From Bifidobacterium aesculapii (GTDB lineage Bacteria > Actinomycetota > Actinomycetes > Actinomycetales > Bifidobacteriaceae): a stretch of 64,000 nt of DNA. Under the pieces are notes generated by a model. The model was not told the origin of the DNA. It did no database searches and saw only the letters and a program-made list of their open reading frames with translations. The position numbers were made by a program, and so were the translations under genes. This document shows positions 53,857 to 62,952 of this stretch, in pieces. The stretch is taken from NCBI RefSeq assembly GCF_001417815.1, contig NZ_BCFK01000003.1, positions 1-64,000 on the forward strand, given 5' to 3'. Positions within the stretch are counted from its first letter, which is position 1. Every line of letters starts with the position of its first letter.

Positions 53857-55580
53857 GCGGAGGGGACGCGCGGCGGCGTATGCGCATCGGCCGGCGGTTC
53901 AGCTGGCGTCGCCTGCTGCGCAGCGGACGCGCCGAGGTGCGTCGTTCGCTGCAGGCGCGCACCGTGGCGATGGTCGTCGCGGTCACGCTCGCCGTGGCCG
54001 TCGTCTTCTCCTTCGTGTCGATGCTGTCCGTGCGCTCCACGCTGCTCGACCAGGTGTCCGGCCAGGCGCGCAGCGACTTCTCCAACATGGTCACGCAGGC
54101 CCAGACCGGTCTCGACTCCGCGGACGTGTCGGATTCGATGCAGTACCAGCAGCTCGTCAACAATCTCGCGTCCTCGCTGCAGAACGAAGGCTCCTCCAAC
54201 CTCGTCAGCGTGTACCTGTGGAGCAAGGGCGACGACAACCGTCTCATCGTGCCCGTCTCCACCGACCCCACCTACGAATCGGTCGTCACCGACGACATGC
54301 GCACCGCCGTCGCCTCCGACACGCACAGGCGCGTCTTCTACCAGCCGGTCTCCATCGACATCGAGAGCCGCATGGGCGTGCCCGGCGCGGTGCTCGGCAC
54401 GACGCTCGACTTCGGCGCGGTGGGAGGCATCGAGTTCTTCGCCCTGTTCTCCTACGAGACGCAGGAGAACTCGCTCACCCAGATCCAGATCAACCTGATC
54501 GTCGTGTGCCTCGTGTTGAGCGTGCTCGTCGGACTTGTCGTATGGCTGGTGTTGCACGGCATCATCCGTCCCGTCGGCGTGGTCGCCGCCGCCGCGGAGA
54601 CCTTCGCCGCCGGCGACCTCGACGCGCGCGTGCCAGTGACGCGCAAGGACGAGATCGGCTCGTTGCAGGACTCGTTCAACACGATGGCCGCCGCACTCAA
54701 CCAGAAGATCGACGAATTGGAGGAGGCCGGCGCGATGCAGCGGCGGTTCGTCTCCGACGTCAGCCACGAGCTGCGCACGCCCGTCACGACGATGCGCATG
54801 GCCTCCGACCTGCTCGAAAGCCGCAAGGACGACTACGATCCGATGACCCGTCGCACCGTGGAGCTGCTCGGCGGGCAGATCAGCCGCTTCCAGGACATGC
54901 TCGCCGACCTGCTGGAGATCTCCCGCTATGACGCGGGCTACGCGGCGCTCGACCTCGTCGAGACCGACGTGCGCGAACCCATCCGCGAGGCGGTCGAGCA
55001 GGTGTCCGAACTCGCCAAGGCCAAACGCGTGCCCATCCACGTGTACCTGCCGAACGTCGAGGTGCTCGCCTTCCTCGACTCGCGCCGCATCGTGCGCATC
55101 GTGCGCAACCTGCTGGCCAACGCCGTCGACTTCGCCGAGGACGATCCCATCGAGGTGCGGCTCGCCGTCAACCGGCGCGCCGTCGTCATCTCCGTGCGCG
55201 ACCACGGCGTGGGCATGTCGAACGACCAGGTGCCGCACGTGTTCGACCGGTTCTGGCGCGGGGACCCGTCGCGTGCCCGGACCACCGGCGGCACGGGCCT
55301 CGGCCTGTCCATCGCCATGACCGACGCGAAACTGCACCAGGGCACGATCCGCGTGCGTTCCGAGCTCGGCGAGGGCACGTGGTTCCTCGTCATGCTGCCG
55401 CGCGATCCCGCCCGCGGCGCCGTGCACGACAACGAGCTTCCGGTCGATTTCGAACCCGGCACGAGACGGCTGCGCATCGTCGGCGGGTTCGGCATCGCCG
55501 ACAACCGCAGCGGCGACTACATCAGACGCGACGACGATGCGGACGGCGCGTCCGGCATCGGCGAGGGGAGGATGCCATGA
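53853..55580 (+). CDS. mtrB: Sensor histidine kinase MtrB
   Basis: 575 aa. TM1 about 33-55 (VAMVVAVTLAVAVVFSFVSML), extracytoplasmic sensor about 60-210, TM2 about 213-237 (LIVVCLVLSVLVGLVVWLVL), HAMP, the phospho-acceptor His305 in SDVSHELRTPVTTMRM, N-box NAVDFA and G-box GTGLGLSIAMTDAK. It phosphorylates MtrA. Overlaps both neighbours (ATGA), so the three are one unit. LpqB downstream is the known partner that modulates MtrB. Confidence 0.94.
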   Translation: MSGGDARRRMRIGRRFSWRRLLRSGRAEVRRSLQARTVAMVVAVTLAVAVVFSFVSMLSVRSTLLDQVSGQARSDFSNMVTQAQTGLDSADVSDSMQYQQLVNNLASSLQNEGSSNLVSVYLWSKGDDNRLIVPVSTDPTYESVVTDDMRTAVASDTHRRVFYQPVSIDIESRMGVPGAVLGTTLDFGAVGGIEFFALFSYETQENSLTQIQINLIVVCLVLSVLVGLVVWLVLHGIIRPVGVVAAAAETFAAGDLDARVPVTRKDEIGSLQDSFNTMAAALNQKIDELEEAGAMQRRFVSDVSHELRTPVTTMRMASDLLESRKDDYDPMTRRTVELLGGQISRFQDMLADLLEISRYDAGYAALDLVETDVREPIREAVEQVSELAKAKRVPIHVYLPNVEVLAFLDSRRIVRIVRNLLANAVDFAEDDPIEVRLAVNRRAVVISVRDHGVGMSNDQVPHVFDRFWRGDPSRARTTGGTGLGLSIAMTDAKLHQGTIRVRSELGEGTWFLVMLPRDPARGAVHDNELPVDFEPGTRRLRIVGGFGIADNRSGDYIRRDDDADGASGIGEGRMP

Positions 55581-57382
55581 CGCAGGAACGGACCGGGGCG
55601 TTCGCCCGTATGATGCGCCGGGCCGCGAGACATGGCGCGCGGATCGCGGCGGCGGTCGCGGCGGCGGCCCTCGTATGCGCAGCCGGCGCATGCTCCAGCC
55701 CCATCGGCCTGCCTGTCGGCGGCGGCGTGCAGTCGTTCTCGCCGGTCGAACAGCAGACGCAGCGTGTGTACACGTCGCCGGACGGCCCTACGGACGACGA
55801 CCAACCGGAAGGCATCGTCGAAGGGTTCTTCAACGCGATGCCCGCCGGCGTGCAGTCGGACGGATACCGCGTCGCACGGCAGTTCCTCACCGCGCAGGCG
55901 TCCTCGCGATGGAACGGCGACGCCTCCGCCGTCATCTACGACGGCACGCCCTCGTTCTCGCGCAGGGCGAGCGCGCAGACCGGCTCCCCGGAGGGCGGCG
56001 GCGGCATCGTCGTCGAGGCGGAGATCAACGTGATCGGCACGCTGGACTCGCACGGGCTGTACACGCCCGCCGAAACCGATGGCGGGACCACGACGATGAC
56101 GTTCCAGATGGCCCAGTCCGACGGCCAGTGGCGCATCGCCCGTCTCGACGACGGCGTGGTGGTCTCGCTGGCCGATTTCGAGCAGGTGTTCCGTCAGGTC
56201 TCCGTCTATCGGATCGACGCCGCCGGCAGGCATCTCGTGCCCGACGTGCGGTGGCTCAGCTGGCGCAACTGGCGCACGCAGGCCGTGCGCGAGCTGCTGG
56301 CCGGCGGGGCCGCATGGCTGGGCGGGGCGGTGCGGGACGTCAACGAGGAGAAGGTCACGCTCGCCGTGGACAGCGTGCCGATGGCGGACGGCATGCCGCA
56401 GGTGCAGCTGAGCGGCGAATTCCTCAAGCTCGGCCCGGAGTCCCAGTCCACGCTCGTGCACCTCATCCGGCTCACGCTGGGGGACGGCGTCGCCAGCGCC
56501 CAACTGAAGGTCACCGTGGACGGCGCGGACCATTCGCATGCGGATGCGGGATTCGCCATCGACAACGAGCAGCCGAACGTCGGCATCTACACCCTCACGG
56601 ACGGGCGCGTCGTGTCGCTCGGATCGTCCAGCCCGCTGCGCGTGGGCGAGACCAGCGGGTACCCGGGGGCGAGGGGACTCGCGTTCTCCAAGGATGGGGG
56701 AGCGGTGCTGCGCGAGGACGGTGTGGTCGAATGCCTCAAGGCCGACGCCTCCTCATGCGGGCAGATGTTTTCCGGCGCACGCTCGTCGTTCATCTCGGGA
56801 GGGCTAGACGGCGAGATATGGGCGGTCTCCGAGGGAGGGCACAGCCTGTATGTCTCGCGCGGCGACACCGAGCGTCATCTGTCGGCAGGATGGCTCGGTT
56901 CGGAGACGATACACGCGATCACCCTGTCGCCGGACGGCGCACGTCTCGCCCTCGCGCTCGACGACGGCGTGGTGATGGCCGGCGTGAGCAGGGACGGCGA
57001 TCTCGTGCCCACCGGCCTGTCCGACCAGTACGCCGAGATCTCCCGGCAGGGCGGCGTCACGATGATGACCTTCTACAACGACCTCAATCTGATTTATGTG
57101 ACCGGGGTGACGCGCGCCGATGATGAGGACGGCACTTCGGACAGGTCGGGCAGGGGCGTCTCGACGTCGGCGCAACGCGGGTTCCGCCAGATCGCGCCCG
57201 GACCCGATTCCCGGCAACGCATGCCGGACACCACCGCGGTGGGGCTCGCCTCCGGCCAGATCGCCCTGTACCGCAGGCTCGCCGTGCTCGACGATCTGGG
57301 CGTGGTCCGGTCGGTCTCGGGATCGCTCGACGGGTCGTGGTCCATCGCCGATTCGCAGGTCACCGCGCTGGGAGCCCAATGA
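55577..57382 (+). CDS. lpqB: Lipoprotein LpqB, MtrB modulator
   Basis: 601 aa. Signal with lipobox GAC, Cys39 (VCAAGACSSP). The N-terminal GerMN-like region (PEGIVEGFFNAMPAGVQSDG) and C-terminal beta-propeller-like repeats (RGLAFSKDGGAVLREDG, HAITLSPDGARLALALDDG) match the family; it ends SWSIADSQVTALGAQ. In actinobacteria LpqB binds the MtrB extracytoplasmic domain and affects wall integrity. ATG 55577 overlaps the mtrB stop as ATGA, coupling translation. The last gene of the operon; a hairpin follows. Confidence 0.93.
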   Translation: MTQERTGAFARMMRRAARHGARIAAAVAAAALVCAAGACSSPIGLPVGGGVQSFSPVEQQTQRVYTSPDGPTDDDQPEGIVEGFFNAMPAGVQSDGYRVARQFLTAQASSRWNGDASAVIYDGTPSFSRRASAQTGSPEGGGGIVVEAEINVIGTLDSHGLYTPAETDGGTTTMTFQMAQSDGQWRIARLDDGVVVSLADFEQVFRQVSVYRIDAAGRHLVPDVRWLSWRNWRTQAVRELLAGGAAWLGGAVRDVNEEKVTLAVDSVPMADGMPQVQLSGEFLKLGPESQSTLVHLIRLTLGDGVASAQLKVTVDGADHSHADAGFAIDNEQPNVGIYTLTDGRVVSLGSSSPLRVGETSGYPGARGLAFSKDGGAVLREDGVVECLKADASSCGQMFSGARSSFISGGLDGEIWAVSEGGHSLYVSRGDTERHLSAGWLGSETIHAITLSPDGARLALALDDGVVMAGVSRDGDLVPTGLSDQYAEISRQGGVTMMTFYNDLNLIYVTGVTRADDEDGTSDRSGRGVSTSAQRGFRQIAPGPDSRQRMPDTTAVGLASGQIALYRRLAVLDDLGVVRSVSGSLDGSWSIADSQVTALGAQ

Positions 57383-57440
57383 GACGGAGCCCAGGCGCGG
57401 CCCGTGTCGACGCATGGCGGCGCGCCCGGGAGGGGACGGC

Positions 57441-57476
57441 GAGGGCCCTCCACCGTACCTTCGGTGGAGGGCCCTC
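57441..57476. terminator. lpqB terminator
   Basis: 15-bp perfect stem GAGGGCCCTCCACCG / complement with loop TACCTT; no T-tract. Shared with the convergent small gene. Confidence 0.75.
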
Positions 57477-57536
57477 ATGCACGCGCCGCCGTGCGGCGCG
57501 ACGATCGGATGACCGGCCGGTCGCCGGTGCGGACGA

Positions 57537-57806
57537 TCAGATGCCGCCGTATTCGCTCTTGAAGAGCTCCTGCGGAACCTCGGAGTTCAGCGGCACCTCG
57601 TAGATGAGGTACTGCATGTTGAACGGGATGTTGATGAGGTGGCGCTTGACGCCGTACACCTCTTCGGTGCCGAGGAAGTTAAAGTTGTCCGGGCACTCCG
57701 GCTCCCACTTGGCGAGCAGCTCGGCCGCGTCGCCGATGTTGGCGGCCACGCCGGCGAGATGCTTGACGCCATCGATCTGCTTGATGATGAGAATGACGGT
57801 ATCCAT
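57537..57806 (-). CDS. Small unknown cytoplasmic protein
   Basis: 89 aa from ATG 57806, with AAAGGA upstream. No signal, TM or recognised motif; starts MDTVILIIKQIDGVKHLAG and contains LAKWEPECPDNFNFLG and ends EYGGI. Alternating hydrophobic strands suggest a small alpha/beta fold. It is divergent from fruE and shares the 292-nt intergenic region that holds the four 11-bp repeats, so it could be co-regulated with the fructose operon. Possibly a genus-specific protein; function unknown. Confidence 0.7.
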   Translation of the reverse strand: MDTVILIIKQIDGVKHLAGVAANIGDAAELLAKWEPECPDNFNFLGTEEVYGVKRHLINIPFNMQYLIYEVPLNSEVPQELFKSEYGGI

Positions 57807-57940
57807 CGATATCCTTTCGTGTGCGTTGTACGGCTGGCCACCGCACACGCATATGCCTATACGCGGCGGCGGCGCCTCGTTACGGCGTTACCTATGATAC
57901 CTGAAAACGGCGCAACCGCGCCGATATCCCGAAGTGCGAA

Positions 57941-58011
57941 AACACTGTTACCAAATCGTTATCAAGGCGTTATCGAAATGTTATCGCCGGAAGTTGAACG
58001 CTAACAGTGTT
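57941..58011 (+). promoter_or_regulatory. Dyad operator pair around the fruE promoter
   Basis: AACACTGTTA (57941-57950) and its exact inverse TAACAGTGTT (58002-58011) lie 51 nt apart. The right arm falls between the -35 and -10. A repressor that joins the two arms would loop or cover the promoter. Confidence 0.55.
57947..57990 (+). promoter_or_regulatory. Four 11-bp direct repeats before the fruE -35
   Basis: GTTACC at 57947 and GTTATC at 57958, 57969 and 57980 recur at exactly 11 bp, ending just before the -35. This is the arrangement of OmpR/PhoB-type activators, one helical turn per site. It overlaps the left arm of the dyad. Confidence 0.65.
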
Positions 58012-58022
58012 CGGTGCATACT
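57994..58022 (+). promoter_or_regulatory. fruE promoter
   Basis: -35 TTGAAC (57994-57999), 17-nt spacer, -10 CATACT (58017-58022); transcription would start near 58029, giving a leader of about 70 nt. GAGGAGGAG (58083-58091) is a strong ribosome site for ATG 58099. Confidence 0.6.
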
Positions 58023-58098
58023 TAAACATGTCGATGACAAAAGGTCATCAGTCAGGGGAAGGACCCTGGCGCTCGTTAACTCGAGGAGGAGTATAAAC

Positions 58099-59082
58099 AT
58101 GAAGAATTGGAAGAAGGCCATTGCCCTCGTCGCTTCCGCCGCCGCTCTGGTGAGCGTGGCCGCGTGTGGTTCCGCCGACTCCGAGGGTGGCTCGGACAGC
58201 GGCAAGAAGACCGTCGGCTTCGTCGCCGTCGGCCCTGAGGGCGGCTTCCGTACCGCGAACGAGAACGACATCAAGTCCGCGTTCAAGGACGCCGGATTCG
58301 ACCTGATCTACTCGCCGACCCAGAACAACGACCAGCAGAAGCAGATTCAGGCCTTCAACAAGTTCGTCAACGATGAGGTGGACGCCATCATCCTGTCCTC
58401 CACCGAGGATTCCGGTTGGGACGAGTCCCTGAAGAAGGCCGCTCAGGCCGAGATCCCGGTCTTCACCGTCGACCGTAACGTCGAGGTCAAGGACTCCGAG
58501 GCCAAGAAGGCCATCGTCTCCCACATCGGACCGTCCAACGAGTGGGCCGGTGAACAGGCCGCCGAGTTCGTGAACAAGAACTTCCCGGACGGCGCCAACG
58601 GCTTCATCCTCGAAGGCCCCGCCGGCCTGTCCGTCGTCAAGGATCGTGGCGCCGGCTGGGATGCCAAGGTCGCCAAGAATGTGAAGGTCCTCGAGTCCCA
58701 GTCCGCCAACTGGTCCACCGATGAGGCCAAGACCGTCACCGCCGGTCTGCTGGACAAGTACAAGTCCGAGAACCCGCAGTTCATCTTCGCCCAGAACGAC
58801 GAGATGGGCCTCGGTGCCGCGCAGGCCGTTGACGCCGCCGGCCTCAAGGGCAAGGTCAAGATCATCACCATCGACGGCACCAAGAATGCTCTGCAGGCCC
58901 TCGTCGACGGCGACCTCTCCTACGTGATCGAGTACAACCCGATCTTCGGCAAGGAGACCGCTCAGGCCGTCAAGGACTACCTGGACGGCAAGGACGTCGA
59001 GTCCGACATCCAGATCGAGTCCAAGACCTTCGACGCCACCAGCGCCAAGGAAGCCCTGGACTCCAACTCCCGCGCCTACTGA
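58099..59082 (+). CDS. fruE: Sugar ABC transporter binding lipoprotein (fructose type)
   Basis: 327 aa. Lipobox VAAC with Cys23, then a Ser/Gly-rich linker. A type I periplasmic-binding fold: KKTVGFVAVGPEGGFRTAN, QIQAFNKFVNDEVDAIILSS, SHIGPSNEWAGEQAAEF, FAQNDEMGLGAAQAVDAAG and IDGTKNALQALVDGDL. The gene order (binding protein, two-domain ATPase, two permeases) and sequence character match the bifidobacterial fructose system FruEKFG. It should bind fructose (and perhaps ribose/xylose). The first gene of the operon, separated from fruK by a strong hairpin. Confidence 0.88.
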   Translation: MKNWKKAIALVASAAALVSVAACGSADSEGGSDSGKKTVGFVAVGPEGGFRTANENDIKSAFKDAGFDLIYSPTQNNDQQKQIQAFNKFVNDEVDAIILSSTEDSGWDESLKKAAQAEIPVFTVDRNVEVKDSEAKKAIVSHIGPSNEWAGEQAAEFVNKNFPDGANGFILEGPAGLSVVKDRGAGWDAKVAKNVKVLESQSANWSTDEAKTVTAGLLDKYKSENPQFIFAQNDEMGLGAAQAVDAAGLKGKVKIITIDGTKNALQALVDGDLSYVIEYNPIFGKETAQAVKDYLDGKDVESDIQIESKTFDATSAKEALDSNSRAY

Positions 59083-59138
59083 TACGGGCACGAGCCCCAA
59101 TCAGTGGTGATAACCGACCAAGCATGACAATGTAGTAG

Positions 59139-59176
59139 ATGATGGTGCACGAGGAACGTTCCTTGTGCACCATCAT
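59139..59176 (+). terminator. fruE-fruK intergenic hairpin
   Basis: A 38-bp palindrome: arms 59139-59157 and 59158-59176 pair over 19 bp with one G.U position and essentially no loop. There is no T-tract. It could partly end transcription or protect the fruE mRNA 3' end. Confidence 0.65.
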
Positions 59177-59233
59177 TCATGTGAGGTCGAAATATCACAA
59201 AACAGTAACAAATCCCTGTTCAAAGGCAAAGAT

Positions 59234-60763
59234 ATGACAGACAAAACCCCTATCGTCGTGATGAAGGGCATCACGATCGAATTCCCGGGCGTCAAGGCTC
59301 TGGACGGTGTTGATCTGACGCTGTACCCCGGCGAGGTCCACGCTCTCATGGGTGAGAACGGCGCCGGCAAGTCCACGATGATCAAGGCCCTCACCGGTGT
59401 CTACAAGATCGATGCGGGATCAATCACCGTCGAGGGCAAGCCGCAGCAGTTCAACGGCACGCTGGACGCGCAGAACGCCGGCATCGCCACCGTGTATCAG
59501 GAAGTCAACCTGTGCACCAACCTCTCCGTCGGCGAGAACGTCATGCTCGGCCACGAGAAGCGCGGCCCGTTCGGCATCGACTGGAAGAAGACCCACGAGG
59601 CCGCCAAGACGTACCTCAAGCAGATGGGTCTGGAGCACATCGATCCGCGCACCCCGCTGAGCTCGATCTCCATCGCCATGCAGCAGCTCGTCGCCATCGC
59701 CCGCGCCATGGTCATCAACGCCAAGGTGCTCATCCTCGATGAGCCGACCTCCTCCCTCGACGCCAACGAGGTCCAGGACCTGTTCGCCATCATGCGCAAG
59801 GTCCGCGACTCCGGCGTGGCCATTCTGTTCGTCTCCCACTTCCTCGATCAGATCTACGAGATCACCGACCGTCTGACCATCCTGCGCAACGGCCACTTCA
59901 TCAAGGAGGTTATGACCAAGGAGACCCCGCGTGACGAGCTCATCGGCATGATGATCGGCAAGTCCGCCGCGGAACTCTCCCAGATCGGCGCCAAGAAGGC
60001 CCGCCGCGCCATCGAGCCGGGCGAGAAGCCGATCGTCGACGTCAAGGGACTCGGCAAGAAGGGCACCATCAACCCGGTGGACCTCGACATCTACGCCGGC
60101 GAGGTCGTCGGCTTCGCGGGTCTGCTGGGCTCCGGACGTACCGAGCTCGGCCGTCTGCTCTTCGGTGCGGACAAGCCGGATTCGGGTACGTACGAACTCA
60201 ACGGCAAGCAGGTCGCCATCAACGATCCGTACACCGCCCTGAAGAACAAGATCGCGTACTCCACCGAGAACCGTCGTGACGAGGGCATCATCGGCGACCT
60301 GACCGTCCGCCAGAACATCCTCGTGGCGCTTCAGGCGACGCGCGGCATGTTCAAGCCGATTCCGAAGAAGGAAGCGGACGAGATCGTCGACAAGTACATG
60401 AAGGAGATGAACGTGCGTCCGGCTGACCCGGACCGCCCGATCAAGAACCTCTCCGGCGGCAACCAGCAGAAGGTCCTCATCGGCCGTTGGCTGGCCACCC
60501 ACCCGGAGCTCCTGATCCTCGACGAGCCGACCCGAGGCATCGACATCGGCGCCAAGGCCGAGATCCAGCAGGTCGTGCTCGACCTCGCCTCCAAGGGCAT
60601 GGGCGTCGTCTTCATCTCCTCCGAGCTTGAAGAGGTCGTTCGTCTGTCCGACGACATCGAGGTCCTCAAGGATCGTCACAAGATCGCAGAAATCGAAAAC
60701 GGCGACACCGTCTCCCAGTCGACCATCGTCGAGACCATCGCCAACACGAACGTGAAGAACTGA
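59234..60763 (+). CDS. fruK: Sugar ABC transporter ATPase, two ABC domains
   Basis: 509 aa. Domain 1 has Walker A GENGAGKSTMIKALTG near 43 and Walker B VLILDEPTSSLDANE; domain 2 carries GLLGSGRTELGRLL near 295 and Walker B LLILDEPTRGIDIGAKAEIQ near 430, with signature NLSGGNQQKVLIGRWLA. This is the RbsA/MglA/XylG layout. The ATG (MTDKTPIVVMKGITIEF) follows AAAGG; the upstream frame is not protein-like. Drives import with FruF and FruG. It follows fruE after a hairpin, so a lower level than the binding protein is expected. Confidence 0.92.
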   Translation: MTDKTPIVVMKGITIEFPGVKALDGVDLTLYPGEVHALMGENGAGKSTMIKALTGVYKIDAGSITVEGKPQQFNGTLDAQNAGIATVYQEVNLCTNLSVGENVMLGHEKRGPFGIDWKKTHEAAKTYLKQMGLEHIDPRTPLSSISIAMQQLVAIARAMVINAKVLILDEPTSSLDANEVQDLFAIMRKVRDSGVAILFVSHFLDQIYEITDRLTILRNGHFIKEVMTKETPRDELIGMMIGKSAAELSQIGAKKARRAIEPGEKPIVDVKGLGKKGTINPVDLDIYAGEVVGFAGLLGSGRTELGRLLFGADKPDSGTYELNGKQVAINDPYTALKNKIAYSTENRRDEGIIGDLTVRQNILVALQATRGMFKPIPKKEADEIVDKYMKEMNVRPADPDRPIKNLSGGNQQKVLIGRWLATHPELLILDEPTRGIDIGAKAEIQQVVLDLASKGMGVVFISSELEEVVRLSDDIEVLKDRHKIAEIENGDTVSQSTIVETIANTNVKN

Positions 60764-60771
60764 AAGGAGGG

Positions 60772-61848
60772 ATGATGGCTGATAAGAAACAAGCAGAAGA
60801 GAAGAACAACGTCTTCAAGAAGCTGCTCTCCTCGAACCTGACCGTCGAGGTCATCGCACTCATCCTGCTGATTTTGCTGTGCACCGTGTTCGACCACGCG
60901 TTCCTTGCCCTGTCCTGGAACGACAACACCGGCGGTCTCGCCGGCCCGCTGATCACGATGCTTCAGGAATCCGCGCGTTACCTGATGATCGCGACCGGCA
61001 TGACGCTGGTCATCTCCACCGCCGGCATCGATCTTTCCGTCGGCTCCGTGATGGCCGTCGCCGGTGCAGCGGCCATGCAGGCCCTGAGCAACGGCACGAA
61101 CGTGTGGCTGTCCATCCTTCTGGCGCTCGTCATCGGTTTGGTCGTCGGCTGCATCAACGGTGCGCTCGTCGCGTTCCTCGGCCTCCAGCCGTTCATCACC
61201 ACGCTGATCATGATGCTCGCAGGCCGTGGCCTCGCGAAGGTCATCACCTCCGGCGAGAACACCGACGCCTCTGCGGTCGCTGGCAGCGAACCGCTGCGCT
61301 GGATGGCCAACGGCTTCATCCTCGGCATCCCGGCCAACTTCGTCATCGCGGTCGTCATCGTGGTCCTCGTCGGCCTCCTGTGCCGCAAGACCGCCATGGG
61401 CATGTTCATCGAGGCCGTCGGCATCAACCCGGAAGCCTCCCGCATGACCGGCATCAAGCCCAAGCAGATCCTCTTCCTCGTCTACGCGATCTCCGGCTTC
61501 CTCGCCGCCATCGCCGGCCTGTTCGCCACCGCATCCGTGATGCGCGTCGACGTGGTCAAGACCGGTCAGGATCTCGAGATGTACGCCATCCTCGCGGTCG
61601 TCATCGGCGGCACCTCGCTGCTCGGTGGTAAGTTCTCCCTCGCTGGCAGCGCCGTCGGCGCCGTCATCATCGCCATGATCCGCAAGACCATCATCACCCT
61701 CGGCATCGATTCCGCCGCCACCCCGGCCTTCTTCGCCGTCGTCGTGATCGTGATCTGCGTGATGCAGGCTCCCAAGGTTCGTAACCTGAGCGCCGAACTC
61801 AAGCGTAAGCGCGCGCTCAAGTCCTCTGAAAAGGCGGTGGCAGCATGA
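60772..61848 (+). CDS. fruF: Sugar ABC transporter permease
   Basis: 358 aa. AAAGGAGGG precedes two adjacent ATGs; ATG 60775 has the better spacing, 60772 is the longest. About nine TM helices of the BPD_transp_2 (RbsC) type with TAGIDLSVGSVMAVAGAAAMQ and the cytoplasmic helix GINPEASRMTGIKPKQILF. The C-terminus is basic. Overlaps fruG by four bases (ATGA). Confidence 0.92.
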   Translation: MMADKKQAEEKNNVFKKLLSSNLTVEVIALILLILLCTVFDHAFLALSWNDNTGGLAGPLITMLQESARYLMIATGMTLVISTAGIDLSVGSVMAVAGAAAMQALSNGTNVWLSILLALVIGLVVGCINGALVAFLGLQPFITTLIMMLAGRGLAKVITSGENTDASAVAGSEPLRWMANGFILGIPANFVIAVVIVVLVGLLCRKTAMGMFIEAVGINPEASRMTGIKPKQILFLVYAISGFLAAIAGLFATASVMRVDVVKTGQDLEMYAILAVVIGGTSLLGGKFSLAGSAVGAVIIAMIRKTIITLGIDSAATPAFFAVVVIVICVMQAPKVRNLSAELKRKRALKSSEKAVAA

Positions 61849-62867
61849 CAAACGCTACGGCAACTCCGGCCAAGAAGGCCGTGAAGAAGACGCGTCGACT
61901 CGACGCTCAGATGATCCCGACCATCGCGGCCGTGGTGATCTTCATCCTGATGATGGTCATGGGCCAGGCGCTCTTCGGCACCTACCTGCGCCTCGGCTTC
62001 ATCTCCACCCTGTTCATCGACCACGCCTACCTCATCATCCTGGCCGTGGCCATGACCCTCCCGATCCTCACCGGCGGCATCGACCTGTCGGTCGGCGCCA
62101 TCGTCGCCATCACCGCCGTCATCGGCATCAAGATGGCCAACGCGGGCGTCCCCGCCTTCGTGGTGATGATCGTCATGCTGCTGATCGGCGCCGTCTTCGG
62201 CATCCTGGCGGCGGTCCTCATCGAGGAATTCAACATGCAGCCGTTCATCGCGACGCTGTCCACGATGTTCCTCGCCCGTGGTATCGCCTCCATCATCTCC
62301 ACCGATTCGCTGACCTTCCCGGACAACAACGACTTCTCCGTGATCGCCAAGAGTATCACGATCATCGACAACCCGAAGCTGAGCCACGATCTCTACTTCA
62401 ACCTCGGCGTCGTGATCTCCCTGATCGTCCTGCTGTTCGGCTACATCCTGCTGCACCACACCCGCATCGGCCGCACCATCTACGCCATCGGCGGCTCCCG
62501 CTCCTCCGCGGAGCTCATGGGTCTGCCCGTGAAGCGCGCGCAGTTCACGATCTACATCACCTCGGCGACCCTCGCCGCCCTGGCCTCGATCGTGTACATC
62601 GCCAACCTCGGCTCCGCCAAGAACACCGTCGGTGTCGGCTGGGAGCTCGACGCCGTCGCCTCCGTGGTCATCGGCGGTACGATCATCACCGGCGGCTTCG
62701 GCTACGTCCTCGGCTCCGCCCTCGGCGCCCTGGTCCGCTCCATCATCGACCCGCTGACCTCCGACTTCGGAGTTCCGGCCGAATGGACCACCATCGTGGT
62801 CGGCCTGATGATTCTCGCCTTCGTGGTCCTGCAGCGCGTCGTCACCGCTGTCGGCTCGAAGAAATAG
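61845..62867 (+). CDS. fruG: Sugar ABC transporter permease
   Basis: 340 aa. Paralogue of FruF and partner in the membrane pore. A basic N-terminus, nine TM helices, GGIDLSVGAIVAITAVIG near 78-95 and the cytoplasmic helix GGSRSSAELMGLPVKRAQF near 215. Couples to FruE and FruK. Last gene of the operon; the following ~1.1 kb has no coding sequence. Confidence 0.92.
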   Translation: MTNATATPAKKAVKKTRRLDAQMIPTIAAVVIFILMMVMGQALFGTYLRLGFISTLFIDHAYLIILAVAMTLPILTGGIDLSVGAIVAITAVIGIKMANAGVPAFVVMIVMLLIGAVFGILAAVLIEEFNMQPFIATLSTMFLARGIASIISTDSLTFPDNNDFSVIAKSITIIDNPKLSHDLYFNLGVVISLIVLLFGYILLHHTRIGRTIYAIGGSRSSAELMGLPVKRAQFTIYITSATLAALASIVYIANLGSAKNTVGVGWELDAVASVVIGGTIITGGFGYVLGSALGALVRSIIDPLTSDFGVPAEWTTIVVGLMILAFVVLQRVVTAVGSKK

Positions 62868-62872
62868 CGATT

Positions 62873-62904
62873 GGTGGGGGCGTGGTACTTCCCGCGTCCC
62901 CACC
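62873..62904 (+). terminator. Weak hairpin after fruG
   Basis: 10-bp stem GGTGGGGGCG paired with the complement at 62895-62904, one G.U, 12-nt loop, no T-tract. A likely first, leaky stop for the fru operon; the efficient terminator is at 63095. Confidence 0.45.
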
Positions 62905-62915
62905 GGAATCGGCAC

Positions 62916-62952
62916 CATAACCGAATCTCATAACTGAACACATAACTGAACA
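62916..62952 (+). repeat. Short tandem repeat CATAACTGAACA
   Basis: Two perfect 12-bp copies (62929-62940, 62941-62952) preceded by a degenerate copy CATAACCGAATCT (62916). A small AT-rich patch in an otherwise GC-rich region. Confidence 0.85.
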
